A stretch of 33,075 nucleotides of DNA, from positions 1 to 33,075 of the forward strand of contig JAOUFG010000020.1 of NCBI GenBank assembly GCA_029858345.1, given 5' to 3'. Positions within the stretch are counted from its first letter, which is position 1. Each line of letters begins with the position of its first letter. Positions 24,908-33,075 of the stretch are shown piece by piece. This stretch comes from Phycisphaerae bacterium. GTDB lineage: Bacteria > Planctomycetota > Phycisphaerae > Sedimentisphaerales > Anaerohalosphaeraceae. A program made the position numbers and the translations under genes. The notes below the pieces were generated by a model. It had not been told where the DNA came from. It made no database searches and saw nothing but the letters and a program-made list of their open reading frames with translations.

Positions 24908-26206
24908 TCATTCATGGCGGAGCGATTCGATGGGGTCCATGTTCGCTGCGCGATAGGCCGGATAAATCCCGAAAGCAATACCCACAGCAGCACTAATCCC
25001 AAAGGCCATCACCAGTGAAACGGGGGTAATGACCGTACGCATCTGGCCAAAATACGTTACCAGAGCCGGAACCAATGAACCGACCGCGATACCCAGAATA
25101 CCCCCGCACAGAGTCAGGATGAGAGTTTCAGAAAGAAACTGCATGACGATATCAAGCTTTCTGGCCCCCAATGCTCGTCGAATACCGATTTCACGGGTTC
25201 GCTCGCTAACCGTAGCCATCATGATATTCATAATCCCGATACCGCCCACCAGCAATGAAATGGCAGCGATGGAACCGAGCACAATCGTAAAAATCCGCTG
25301 AACATCTTTGGCCCGCTGCATCAATTCAAGCGGAACCACAATCTCATAATCGTTTTTCTTATGAAACCGTGACAGGATGGTCTGGGCGCTTCGGCGGGTC
25401 AGCAAAACTTGATCAATGGTTTGTGACTGAATAATGATCTCCTGCAATTCCACACGTTCAAGCGAGGCCCCGCCGGTTCCAACCTGAATAGTCATTTCCC
25501 CAAAACGGGTTCGTGCTGTCGTGAGAGGGATGTAGATTTTTCCAACGTTGGCTCCCCCGCCGTTATTTGCGGGTTTATTCCGATTGGTGATTTCTGACGT
25601 GGAAACCACTTTTTGTGCGGTTGCAATTCCGATGACCCGATAGTAATCCCCGCCGATCTTAACATGTTGGCCCAACGGATCATCAAAAGCAAAAAGCTCT
25701 TTGCGAACATACTCATCAACGACGCACACCGCCTGTTTGTAGTGTGTATCGGTCGTTGTGATGAAACGACCGTATCTGATCCGCAGGGATGAAATTTCAG
25801 GATACCACGGAACCGTTCCGATGACTTCAATCGGTATACGGCTGTTGCGATACAGAGCCTGTTCGGAAATGCGGCGGTTAGGAACGAGCACCCGAACATT
25901 TGGAATCGCTCCGCGAAAACGCTCCGCATCATCGTACGTTAAACCGTATTCTTTCATTGTCTGCTGCTGACCAACAGAAGATTTGTCTTCGGGAGGAGGC
26001 AGGGTTTTGACAATAATATTGCGGCTGCCCAATTGAGATATCTTTTCCTGCGCATCCCGACTGGCACCTTCGCCAATGGCCAGCATGGCAACAACGGAGG
26101 AGACACCGAAGATGATGCCGGTCATCGTCAATGTGGACCGCAGTTTATGCATCCATAAGCTCTTAAAGCCGAGTTTCAATATGCGTTTGAATCGAAATAA
26201 GAACAC
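24908..26206 (-). CDS. MacB/FtsX-type ABC transporter permease
   Basis: The 432-residue inner-membrane protein has the MacB layout: a cytoplasmic N-terminus with LGFKSLWMHKLRSTLTMTGIIFGV leading into the first membrane helix (about 25-45), a large periplasmic domain (about 50-300), then three helices near the C-terminus (about 305-330, 355-380, 395-420). GGIGIMNIMMATVSERTREIGIRRALGA is the FtsX-family signature, and it ends YPAYRAANMDPIESLRHE. It starts at GTG (26206) with AAAGGA, part of the ATPase gene's last codons, nine bases upstream. Unlike E. coli MacB the ATPase is a separate gene, ending 6 bases before. It should act as a mechanotransmission permease, coupling cytoplasmic ATP hydrolysis to export of a substrate via the adaptor and outer-membrane factor. 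Substrate unknown. Confidence 0.93.
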   Translation of the reverse strand: MFLFRFKRILKLGFKSLWMHKLRSTLTMTGIIFGVSSVVAMLAIGEGASRDAQEKISQLGSRNIIVKTLPPPEDKSSVGQQQTMKEYGLTYDDAERFRGAIPNVRVLVPNRRISEQALYRNSRIPIEVIGTVPWYPEISSLRIRYGRFITTTDTHYKQAVCVVDEYVRKELFAFDDPLGQHVKIGGDYYRVIGIATAQKVVSTSEITNRNKPANNGGGANVGKIYIPLTTARTRFGEMTIQVGTGGASLERVELQEIIIQSQTIDQVLLTRRSAQTILSRFHKKNDYEIVVPLELMQRAKDVQRIFTIVLGSIAAISLLVGGIGIMNIMMATVSERTREIGIRRALGARKLDIVMQFLSETLILTLCGGILGIAVGSLVPALVTYFGQMRTVITPVSLVMAFGISAAVGIAFGIYPAYRAANMDPIESLRHE

Positions 26207-26212
26207 CTGGTA

Positions 26213-26944
26213 CTATCCTTTGTTATTATATGTATCTTCAGCAATGCAGCCGTCAAACAACCGGATTATGCGTTGCGCCTGTGTCGCAATATTCTCATCG
26301 TGAGTGACCACAATCAGCGTCTTTCCCTCGCTGTGCAGGCGATCCAGAATTCCCAGAATATCTGCACCGCTGCTGGAATCCAAATTACCCGTCGGCTCAT
26401 CGGCCAGGATAATCAAAGGGTCATTAGACAGTGCCCGCGCGATTGCCACACGCTGCTGCTGGCCGCCGGACAGTTCGGAAGGACGATGTCTCATTCTGTC
26501 GCCAAGTCCGACCAGCGTCGCTAATTCCGTAGCCCGCTGCATGCTTTCATGCTCAGGCTGGTTTTGGTAGAACATGGGAATCTCAATGTTCTCGATTACA
26601 TTGAGCTGAGCGATCAGATTGAACGATTGAAAAACAAACCCGATTCGAGACCCCCGAATCGATGATAATGCATTGTCATCGAGTTGGGAGACGTCCATGC
26701 CACCGAGCCGATAGCTTCCGCTGGTGGGCCTGTCCAGGCACCCGATCATATTAAGCAGCGTCGATTTACCGGAACCGCTTGGCCCCATGATAGCCACATA
26801 TTCACCGCTGCAGATCGTGATATCAATCTCGCGAAGCACACGCAGTTCGACGGTGCCCAACTGATAGTTCTTGCAGAGCCGATTCATGACTAAAATGGGG
26901 TCGCCATCGTTCGGATTTGGATTATTATTGGTAGTATCAGTCAT
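26213..26944 (-). CDS. MacB/LolD-type ABC transporter ATPase
   Basis: The 243-residue nucleotide-binding protein has Walker [10 protein letters not shown], a Q-loop [17 protein letters not shown], the signature [15 protein letters not shown], Walker [14 protein letters not shown] and the switch His in VVTHD. These are typical of the LolD/MacB/FtsE group. About sixteen Asn/Asp-rich residues precede the core. The ATG at 26944 lies 14 bases after the adaptor gene, with only a weak GATGAT as ribosome site, so translation may depend on coupling. It partners the permease immediately downstream and energises the tripartite exporter. Confidence 0.94.
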   Translation of the reverse strand: MTDTTNNNPNPNDGDPILVMNRLCKNYQLGTVELRVLREIDITICSGEYVAIMGPSGSGKSTLLNMIGCLDRPTSGSYRLGGMDVSQLDDNALSSIRGSRIGFVFQSFNLIAQLNVIENIEIPMFYQNQPEHESMQRATELATLVGLGDRMRHRPSELSGGQQQRVAIARALSNDPLIILADEPTGNLDSSSGADILGILDRLHSEGKTLIVVTHDENIATQAQRIIRLFDGCIAEDTYNNKG

Positions 26945-26958
26945 ATCATCAATTACTG

Positions 26959-28992
26959 CTAAGAAGGTGTGTCTGTGGTTTCCGATCTGTTTCGCGATCC
27001 CCTGCCGGAACCGCGCGGCACCTGGTCCCGAGACCTGGAACCTCCGCGGCTGCCTGAGGGGGCCATTTCCTTGGCATCGATAAAACCGTCCTCGTTCACA
27101 TCCAGTTTTTTCAAAAATTGCTTTGCCTGCTCCGGCACCTCGTCCGACAAACTGATCTTCCCGTCACCGTTTGTATCCATCTGTTTGAATCTGTCGCTGA
27201 CGGGGTTAGAATCGGACACGGGCTGGCCGGTAGAGGATGGGGTGTTTTCTTCGGAACGGCCCTGCCAATCATCGGAACGGTCCGCTGTCAACTGGCCGGA
27301 CATCTCATCAAATAAGGGTGGATTCAAAAGAACCTCTTCGCCTTCTTCCAGTCCATCCAGAATTTGTACCAGCGTATCCGTGAACTCGCCGGTCTGCACG
27401 ATGCGTTCTTTGGGGCCGGTAGCCGTTGCCACATAGCAGACCTTTCGCCCGCTGCGGTTGGTAACAACCTGAACCGGAACCAGCAGCGCATTCTCAATCC
27501 GCCGGTTAAGAATTTCAACCCTGCACGACATACGGGTTTTGAGAAAATCATGTGTTCCGTCAACACTCACCAGGGTCTCATAAACCTTCAGATCAGGGTT
27601 CATCCATCCTCGCTGCTGGTCAGGCAACGAAGCCACTTCCAAAACCCGACCCTGCAGGATTTTATCGGGGAAAGCATCCATCACAATTTGTGCCGGTTGA
27701 CCCGGACGGACCTTTTGCACCTCTGTTTCATGAACGCTAACCTCGGCGACCATGGCCGCGGTATCCGGCATCGAGATAATCGTCTGTCCTTCGTAAACCG
27801 CTTCACCTTCAGCGATGATCCCGCTCCCGCCGTAGCTGCCGCGCCGGTAGGACCGGAACATATCGCCGCTTCCACCCTCCCCGTAGATTACCAGTCCCGG
27901 AGCAATGGCCCGAATGGTACAGTGTTCGATCTGCTTTTTGTAATCATCGACGCGACTGCGCTGTGAAGTAAAACTTTCCTGGGCATTACTCAGACGGGCC
28001 TGAGCCTGTGCCAGACGTGAACGGCATTCGGCATAAGTACGCTCCATTTCACGGCCGGCTTCGATATAGTTACTGAGGTTTTGCTCTGCGTTTTTGGGGA
28101 AATCATAGCTGAGGAATAAATCCAGGTTCACCTTGGAATTCTGATAGGCAAACTCGCGGCTGATGACACTCAGGCGGTCCCGCTCCAGTTCCAGATCGGA
28201 CACGTACTCAGCAGCGTGCAGTTTTTCTGTACCGACCAGCGTATCTTCGGCCGTCGCCAGATTACCTTCGGCCAGCACGATCTCGTCCCGCAGTTTTTTG
28301 AGATCCTGACCGGCCAATGACCCGTCCAGCAAATTCGGCTCGTTGTTGACACGATCCAGGAACGGTGCCACATGCGAACTCAGATCCTCGGTCTGGCCGA
28401 TTTTCGCGGTCATCTGTTCGGCTAATTCTTTGCCAAGATATTTTTCAAGATCCATCAAAGCAAACCGCACCTTCAAACGGGCGGCGGCTACGGCACTTTC
28501 ATTTTGAATGATCTGAATATCATAGGCCTCTTTAGAAGCGGTGTAATTCTCTTGAGCACTGACAAGTTCCATCTCTTCCCGCTGCAGTTGGTCCTCCATC
28601 GTCGAAGCGTCCAGTTCCACAAGCACCATCCCGGCGTCGACATCCTCCTGAGTAATATAAGTACCGGGAGGAACAACACTCAGAATTGTGATTTCCCCGC
28701 CGCCGCGTCCGCGTTCGACCCGGCATTTGTATTGTATGGAGTCCTTGGCCCGGATACTGCCGCTTTCGGTGACGGTAACAACCAAGTCACCCCGGCGAAC
28801 CTTAACGGTCTGCCCGTTGCCCACATCAGATCCGCCCCGTGAGATAACGAATAAAATGGAGGTCGCCACAACCACCACAACAAACAGAGAAAGAACCAGC
28901 GGCCCCATTTGTTTTTTATTACGCAATGGTTTTCCCGTTTTTTGTTCAGTATTCCCTTTTAGTATCAATTTTCGCTCTCTATCTGGCTTCAT
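26959..28992 (-). CDS. membrane-fusion (HlyD/MacA-type) adaptor with C-terminal EF-hand pair
   Basis: The 677-residue periplasmic adaptor has an inner-membrane anchor (about 31-50), a beta-barrel/lipoyl half (about 60-130), a long helical hairpin (about 130-355) with many heptad-like stretches, the second lipoyl half and beta-barrel (about 358-500), and a membrane-proximal domain to about 560. Unusually, it then has two EF-hands: Asp606-Asn608-Asp610...Asp617 and Asp631-Asn633-Asp635...Glu642, followed by a Gly/Ser/Arg-rich tail. The ATG at 28992 overlaps the preceding stop as ATGA, so it is translationally coupled to the outer-membrane factor. It should bridge the ABC permease and the outer-membrane channel; the EF-hands may make this calcium-responsive, which is inference. 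Confidence 0.92.
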   Translation of the reverse strand: MKPDRERKLILKGNTEQKTGKPLRNKKQMGPLVLSLFVVVVVATSILFVISRGGSDVGNGQTVKVRRGDLVVTVTESGSIRAKDSIQYKCRVERGRGGGEITILSVVPPGTYITQEDVDAGMVLVELDASTMEDQLQREEMELVSAQENYTASKEAYDIQIIQNESAVAAARLKVRFALMDLEKYLGKELAEQMTAKIGQTEDLSSHVAPFLDRVNNEPNLLDGSLAGQDLKKLRDEIVLAEGNLATAEDTLVGTEKLHAAEYVSDLELERDRLSVISREFAYQNSKVNLDLFLSYDFPKNAEQNLSNYIEAGREMERTYAECRSRLAQAQARLSNAQESFTSQRSRVDDYKKQIEHCTIRAIAPGLVIYGEGGSGDMFRSYRRGSYGGSGIIAEGEAVYEGQTIISMPDTAAMVAEVSVHETEVQKVRPGQPAQIVMDAFPDKILQGRVLEVASLPDQQRGWMNPDLKVYETLVSVDGTHDFLKTRMSCRVEILNRRIENALLVPVQVVTNRSGRKVCYVATATGPKERIVQTGEFTDTLVQILDGLEEGEEVLLNPPLFDEMSGQLTADRSDDWQGRSEENTPSSTGQPVSDSNPVSDRFKQMDTNGDGKISLSDEVPEQAKQFLKKLDVNEDGFIDAKEMAPSGSRGGSRSRDQVPRGSGRGSRNRSETTDTPS

Positions 28993-30596
28993 GGTTTTGT
29001 CTCTTCCCACATTCCATCCGGAAGTACGCGCAGGATACCGACGTCCCGGAAAAAAATTAATTTTGCTGTCATGTGATCAACCAAGGCGCTAACCACATCG
29101 TTCTGTGCCTGTACCAAGGCATCTTCTGAATCCAACAAAAGCCGAACCGTGCCGCGACCGGTCTGGAGCGAGAGTTTTTCAACTTCCACCCGTTTTTGAG
29201 CCAGTTCCAGACCGATTTTTTGAATGCGATAACTCTCGGTCGTCTGAACCATTTCCCGGTAGGCGGCACGAACCTGAAGTTTGATCTTGTCAATTTCTTC
29301 ATCATAATCACGCTGTTGTTGGCGTACATTAATCAATGATTCACGGTACGCATTTCGTTGATTCACACGATCAAGCGGCAAATCCGCCATAATCCCCAAA
29401 GAATAATCCCCATCATGAAATCGCAGCCTGGTCAGTTCGGTATCCGGCGTTGATTCCACATTTGCTGCCGCAACGAAAACAACCTGCGGGCCCAATCCTT
29501 CAGCTGCCAGTATCAATTTACGTTCGCTATCATCCAACCCGTCACGTACATTGGCTAAATCCAGTCGCTGAACCAGAGCTATTTGAATCGCTTCTTCAGC
29601 CGAATAGTCCGGCAGATCGACCCCGATAACATCCAATATCCTTAATTCGTTAGGATCCAGTTGAATTTCTATATCGGTCGGTAACGCAAGTCTGATCTTG
29701 AAGTTATCCAGTACTTGTTCGTAACTTTGCACGGCGGAAACAACACCTTGTTCGCCGCTGAGCAGCCGCTGTTCGGCTTCTGCCAGATCGTATGCGGGCC
29801 GTTTCCCGACCTCAACTTCCATACGCAACTGGTTGGTTGAATCGACGAGTCGTTGATAGCTTGCTTTCTGGATTACAACGCTGGCTTTTTGCTGTAAAAC
29901 ACGATAATAATCTGAAATAATCGAAACAACAAATGTCTTCCGATAGCGATTGAATGATCTGATGTTATACAAGATGTTTCGCTCGGCTTGGGTGAGGTTT
30001 TCACGTGCCACTTTACCAGCACCATTTCCCAGCAGTGGAGCTTCAAGGGTCGCACTCAATACCGATGCCAGCGAAGTCTCTGGATCTCCGGTCAGAAACC
30101 GTGTCCAGTCCACTGCCAACCCCGCCCCGATAAGGATACCATCGCCCAGCAGAAACTGCTGGTTAACACCGCCTTGGGCATTAAAAGGCGTTTCTTCTGT
30201 ACCGTCGGATGTTTCATAAAAAGCATCAATCGTACCGAACCACTGCCGGGCATACTGATGACGAACCGATGTCAGGTCAAGGGCTGAAAGATAGAGGGAT
30301 TCTTTTCGATTTTGATAATCTCTGTTATACCTCGTGGAAATTCCTACGGCCTGCGCCTGGCTCAATGTCCCCGACGGCGGGATTAATTTTATCACATCCA
30401 GCGCATTCGGCTCACCATCTGTTACTTTATAATTGGCCTTGTATCCGAAGCTATCTTTCCACTTCTGATCAAGGATTGTGTACACTTCCTCATCGGCCTG
30501 CTCTTTAAACTGTTCCGGCGTCGTGCAGCCGAAAAAGCAAATCGCAAAAGCCGGTGTCATTAACAGACCTGTGATGATTTCTTTTACGCGAATCAA
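28989..30596 (-). CDS. TolC-family outer-membrane efflux lipoprotein
   Basis: The 535-residue protein starts at TTG (30596) with GAGGA five bases upstream. The start gives a textbook lipoprotein signal: MIRVKE, a hydrophobic core and FFGC with Cys24 as lipidated residue; the first ATG (residue 13) would remove the basic N-region. Long helical stretches in two repeats (about 95-300 and 330-520), such as YDLAEAEQRLLSGEQGVVSAVQSYEQ and RQQQRDYDEEIDKIKLQVRAAYREM, are typical of outer-membrane factors. It is the first gene of the four-gene exporter operon, overlapping the adaptor by 4 bases. It forms the exit duct for the substrate. Length and arrangement match the NodT/TolC group. Confidence 0.92.
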   Translation of the reverse strand: MIRVKEIITGLLMTPAFAICFFGCTTPEQFKEQADEEVYTILDQKWKDSFGYKANYKVTDGEPNALDVIKLIPPSGTLSQAQAVGISTRYNRDYQNRKESLYLSALDLTSVRHQYARQWFGTIDAFYETSDGTEETPFNAQGGVNQQFLLGDGILIGAGLAVDWTRFLTGDPETSLASVLSATLEAPLLGNGAGKVARENLTQAERNILYNIRSFNRYRKTFVVSIISDYYRVLQQKASVVIQKASYQRLVDSTNQLRMEVEVGKRPAYDLAEAEQRLLSGEQGVVSAVQSYEQVLDNFKIRLALPTDIEIQLDPNELRILDVIGVDLPDYSAEEAIQIALVQRLDLANVRDGLDDSERKLILAAEGLGPQVVFVAAANVESTPDTELTRLRFHDGDYSLGIMADLPLDRVNQRNAYRESLINVRQQQRDYDEEIDKIKLQVRAAYREMVQTTESYRIQKIGLELAQKRVEVEKLSLQTGRGTVRLLLDSEDALVQAQNDVVSALVDHMTAKLIFFRDVGILRVLPDGMWEETKP

Positions 30597-30659
30597 AATG
30601 TCCTCGAAATCCCTTTACTTCATTTATTCTATACTGCTCACAGTTGAAAATTCCCGTTC

Positions 30660-30740
30660 CTGCGCGGCTATGTAGGGTTGTCCCGATGCATCGGGGTAAG
30701 TTATGAGTTTACCCACGGGAATTTACTGCCCTGAAGGGCA
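30660..30740. repeat. second copy of the three-module intergenic repeat
   Basis: CTGCGCGGCTATGT (30660-30673), the perfect palindrome CCCGATGCATCGGG (30682-30695) and TGCCCT-GA-AGGGCA (30727-30740) repeat the order seen at 24673-24754. Between the last two modules an additional small stem, GGGTAA...TTACCC, is present. It lies just upstream of the exporter operon. Confidence 0.6.
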
Positions 30741-30922
30741 TAATAAGGTTATCGTTCATCCCGGACCGGCACTTTCGTACATTCTAAAGGCGCACCTAAA
30801 CCCTTTTTATAGGTTTTTGCTTATTTTCGAGTGATTCCTTCGTTGTTTACAGGAATACTGTGCATCGGGAAGAGCAAAAATCCCCAAAGTCCTTATACCA
30901 AAACAACTTATTGCACGGCAGA

Positions 30923-30958
30923 AAAAAAACCTGCCCCGCTTAGCCCCTACCTGGGCAT
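30923..30958 (-). terminator. possible intrinsic terminator with T8 tail
   Basis: On the minus strand TGCCC (30958-30954) pairs with GGGCA (30937-30933) around a 16-base loop, and after GG a run of eight T follows. The stem is short, but the position downstream of the pyrC-NYN pair fits. Confidence 0.4.
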
Positions 30959-30970
30959 AAATACAGACGC

Positions 30971-30989
30971 AAAAACCCCTTGTAAAGGG
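30971..30989 (-). terminator. weak intrinsic terminator candidate
   Basis: On the minus strand CCCTT (30989-30985) pairs with AAGGG (30981-30977) around TAC, followed by G and five T. It may work in tandem with the T8 hairpin a few bases further on. Confidence 0.35.
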
Positions 30990-31100
30990 TAAGACGTATG
31001 AAATGATAGTTATATTTCATAGCGGAATGGTTACACCAAAAAACTGAGAATTTAGTCTCCAATTCGCTGTTTTATCGGAAGTATTGTGCTTTTCGGTCGG

Positions 31101-31583
31101 TTATTGTTCAAGATCAAAAATATCCAGCCACACATCCGTTTCCCGTTCGGTCAGGCCATGCCGCTTCTCGGAAGGTTCCGGGGCGGGACGAGAGGCCTGT
31201 TTTTCAAGCTGAATCAGCAGATTCTGCCAGAAGAACTCCGAAGAAACATCTTTTGCTTTGCGTTTTGCCGTAGCCGTCCTGAGACGCCGGTCGGAACTGA
31301 CAACCACCAAGCTTTTAGGAGCTGTATTATCGGAAATCTTTTCTTCAATAACATCATCCGCTTCTCTGGACTGGCCTGAAAAGTAGATTTCAAGATGCGA
31401 CATTCCCCCAAAAGCACTCTTGTCCGGCGGACCAATCCCATCGAATACAATATGGCCATGGTCGCGGACGCAAGAAAGATAATCCGAAACAGCCCGACAC
31501 AACTGCACATCTGTCAGAACCGCGAACTCCTCCAGTTTCTGGACCGCTCGGAGCAGGTTATAGCCGTCAATCAAATACGGCAT
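31101..31583 (-). CDS. NYN-domain protein (YacP-like), putative ribonuclease
   Basis: The 160-residue protein begins MPYLIDGYNLLRAV, the Asp-x-Tyr-Asn opening of NYN/PIN-like nucleases of the YacP (DUF901) group. FDGIGPP, GQSREADDVIEEKI and VVVSSDRRLRTATAKRKA supply the other conserved acidic and Ser-Asp-Arg positions of this metal-dependent fold. The last ~40 residues are charged and variable. It probably acts on RNA in the cytoplasm, as for B. subtilis Rae1 in the same group, but a specific target cannot be inferred. It follows pyrC by 3 bases with AAGGA from the pyrC 3' end as ribosome site, so the two are co-transcribed. Confidence 0.85.
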   Translation of the reverse strand: MPYLIDGYNLLRAVQKLEEFAVLTDVQLCRAVSDYLSCVRDHGHIVFDGIGPPDKSAFGGMSHLEIYFSGQSREADDVIEEKISDNTAPKSLVVVSSDRRLRTATAKRKAKDVSSEFFWQNLLIQLEKQASRPAPEPSEKRHGLTERETDVWLDIFDLEQ

Positions 31584-31586
31584 ACG

Positions 31587-32882
31587 CTAATCCTTCGCTT
31601 CAAATCTGATTTCACCGGCGACGAGGGTATAGAGGACCTTCCCTTTGACGGCCCATCCCTGATAGGGACAATTGCGGCTTTTCGAATAAAATTTCGTCGC
31701 GTCAATGATCCAGGGGGCATCCGGATCGATCACCACAACATCCGCGCGGTCACCCACCGCCAAACTGCCCTTTTCGACATTGATGATGTGTGCCGGTCGC
31801 CAGGTCAGCATCGACAGCATTTGCGGCCAGTCGCACACGCCCGCGTCAATCAGGGCCTTGCGGTAAAGGGGCAATGCGCATTCGATTCCCACCATTCCGC
31901 AGGGAGCGGCAAGGAATTCCAGTTCTTTTTCGCTCTGAAGATGGGGGGCGTGATCCGTCGCTAATGCATCGATCAGACCGTCGTGAACGGCCTGTTTGAG
32001 TGCCTCGATATCTTTTGGGGTTCTCAGGGGCGGATTCACTTTGAAATTCGTGTTATAATCCGCAATAGCTTCCTCGGTCAACAGCAGATGATGCGGTGTA
32101 ACCTCGCAGGTCACGGGCAATCCTTCGGACTTGGCTTGCCGAATGATTTTTACCGCACCCGCTGTGGAAATGTGCTGAGCATGGTAGCGCGTGCCCGTTT
32201 TTTTTGCAAGCTGAATATCCCGCCACAGCATCATTTCTTCGGCCAGCGGATCTATCCCCGGAAGGCCCAATACGGTTGCGTTATAGCCGGCGTTCATTAC
32301 GCCGTTTCCGGCTAGGGACCGGTCTTCGCAATGCTGTGAAACCACCTGGTTAAGCATCGAAGCGTACTTCATGGCACGAAGCATCACCGCGGTATCCTGC
32401 ACGCCGCAGCCGTCATCCGTAAATCCGACGGCCCCTGCTTGGGACATCAGGCCCATTTCAGATAATTCCTGTCCCGCACGATCCTTGGTAATGGCCCCCA
32501 TCACATGGATAAATGTCTTACGGGCCTGCCGTCCCATACGATGGACATATTCGACCGCCGTCGCCTCATCAATCGGCGGGTTGGTATTGGGCATACAGAC
32601 GACGGACGTGTAGCCGCCCGCCACCGCTGCGGCGGAGCCGGAAGCAATGGTTTCTTCCTCTTCATCACCGGGTTCACGAAAATGAACATGAATATCGATC
32701 AGACCGGGGGCGACGATTTTTCCGGAGGCATCAATCGTATGGTCCGCCGATTCGGTAATGTTTTTGGCGATTTTGGTAACCTGAAAATCGTCAATCAGCA
32801 AATCCGTCACCTGATCGACATTATTCTTAGGATCGATCAGCCGTCCGTTTTTAATCAGTGTTTTCTGTGGTATTGTTTTCAT
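31587..32882 (-). CDS. pyrC: dihydroorotase, type I-like
   Basis: The 431-residue amidohydrolase catalyses cyclisation of N-carbamoyl-aspartate to dihydroorotate, the third step of UMP synthesis. The metal site is complete: DIHVHFREPG (His65, His67), SQHCED, HISTAGAV and ALATDHAPH. FTDDGCG (Asp156-Asp157) occupies the position where type II enzymes have a carboxylated lysine, as in the type I enzymes. NPPLRTPKDIEAL and CGMVGIECALPLY are further signatures. Type I enzymes often work with aspartate carbamoyltransferase, but no pyrB is in the window. AGG lies 6-8 bases before the ATG. It heads a two-gene unit with the NYN protein. Confidence 0.95.
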   Translation of the reverse strand: MKTIPQKTLIKNGRLIDPKNNVDQVTDLLIDDFQVTKIAKNITESADHTIDASGKIVAPGLIDIHVHFREPGDEEEETIASGSAAAVAGGYTSVVCMPNTNPPIDEATAVEYVHRMGRQARKTFIHVMGAITKDRAGQELSEMGLMSQAGAVGFTDDGCGVQDTAVMLRAMKYASMLNQVVSQHCEDRSLAGNGVMNAGYNATVLGLPGIDPLAEEMMLWRDIQLAKKTGTRYHAQHISTAGAVKIIRQAKSEGLPVTCEVTPHHLLLTEEAIADYNTNFKVNPPLRTPKDIEALKQAVHDGLIDALATDHAPHLQSEKELEFLAAPCGMVGIECALPLYRKALIDAGVCDWPQMLSMLTWRPAHIINVEKGSLAVGDRADVVVIDPDAPWIIDATKFYSKSRNCPYQGWAVKGKVLYTLVAGEIRFEAKD

Positions 32883-33027
32883 AATAAACCTAAAACTTCA
32901 AATCCAAAAACTAAAAGTATAACTTAAAATTTCAAACTAACGCTTTCCCGTAACCATTCACAATTATTTTTGAAAAATTCACAAAAAAGACTTGCGCGAT
33001 ACACAACTATCTGCTATTCCATGATTT

Positions 33028-33075
33028 ATGGACGATAAAGATGTTGTCATATCGCAGTTACTCGAAGAGATTGCT
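33028..33075 (+). CDS. possible 5' end of a plus-strand gene
   Basis: An ATG at 33028 opens a frame reading MDDKDVVISQLLEEIA to the window edge, a plausible amphipathic start. There is no clear Shine-Dalgarno and no family can be named from sixteen residues. The 145-base gap before it is AT-rich and would have to hold the divergent promoters for this gene and pyrC. Confidence 0.35.
   Translation, partial: MDDKDVVISQLLEEIA

Larger units (their letters stand above)
30741..31100. other. non-coding region with several hairpins
   Basis: No protein-like frame or ribosome site is visible between the exporter operon and the NYN gene. It holds ATGAAAT/ATTTCAT (30998-31004 with 31014-31020), ACCTA/TAGGT near 30798-30818, and two terminator-like hairpins on the minus strand noted separately. 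It may carry the 3' end of the pyrC transcript and the promoter of the exporter operon; no convincing -35/-10 pair was found. Confidence 0.5.

Noticed and set aside
24895-24920. TGAA/TTCA hairpin at the permease stop as terminator
   Set aside because: The stem is only four bases and there is no T-run.
1-33075. CRISPR array, tRNA or rRNA genes
   Set aside because: No regularly spaced direct repeats, cloverleaf sequences or rRNA-like segments were recognised on either strand.

Overview
This window looks like a chromosomal segment of a Gram-negative, saccharolytic bacterium with about 50% G+C. The combination of an L-fucose operon, a secreted GH29 fucosidase, a fused 2-oxoacid dehydrogenase E1, a very large alpha-amylase/glycogen-synthase fusion and EF-hands on an efflux adaptor suggests Planctomycetota, most likely Phycisphaerae/Sedimentisphaerales. 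That placement is an inference from gene content; there is no rRNA or other marker to confirm it. No tRNA, rRNA, CRISPR array, transposase or phage gene was seen.

Layout. (1) 1-714: non-coding, with two compact GC-rich dispersed repeats and possibly the first codons of a minus-strand gene leaving the window. (2) 715-15564, minus strand: a ten-gene run transcribed leftwards: E2 acyltransferase, dihydrolipoamide dehydrogenase, a PHP-like protein, an SDR dehydrogenase, a zinc-type dehydrogenase, then after a 266 bp gap secreted alpha-L-fucosidase, a rhamnulokinase-family kinase, L-fucose isomerase, FucP permease and FucU mutarotase. (3) 15565-15730: an AT-rich divergent control region with three TGATTA half-sites spaced exactly 10 bp, one pair overlapping a TATAAT box. 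(4) 15731-19013, plus strand: a DeoR-family regulator and an 824-aa fused E1 alpha/beta. A bidirectional terminator follows. (5) 19096-24624, minus: a giant GH13-GT5 alpha-glucan enzyme. (6) 24908-30596, minus: a four-gene tripartite exporter (outer-membrane factor, adaptor, ABC ATPase, MacB-type permease). (7) 30597-31100: non-coding. (8) 31101-32882, minus: dihydroorotase and a YacP-like NYN protein. (9) 33028 onward: possible start of a plus-strand gene.

How the genes fit. GH29 would release L-fucose outside the cytoplasm, FucP imports it, FucU interconverts anomers, FucI makes L-fuculose and the RhaB-like kinase phosphorylates it. The expected next enzyme, a class II fuculose-1-phosphate aldolase, is absent, as is a recognisable lactaldehyde dehydrogenase or reductase of the usual kind. 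In their place stand a two-Rossmann zinc dehydrogenase, an SDR with an aldolase-tail-like extension, a PHP-like metalloprotein and a complete lipoate-dependent E1/E2/E3 complex. I infer that this complex serves 6-deoxysugar breakdown, either on a dedicated 2-oxo or alpha-hydroxyketone intermediate or as a locally induced pyruvate dehydrogenase. This is the most promising candidate for an undescribed system in the window. The GH13-GT5 fusion is the second.
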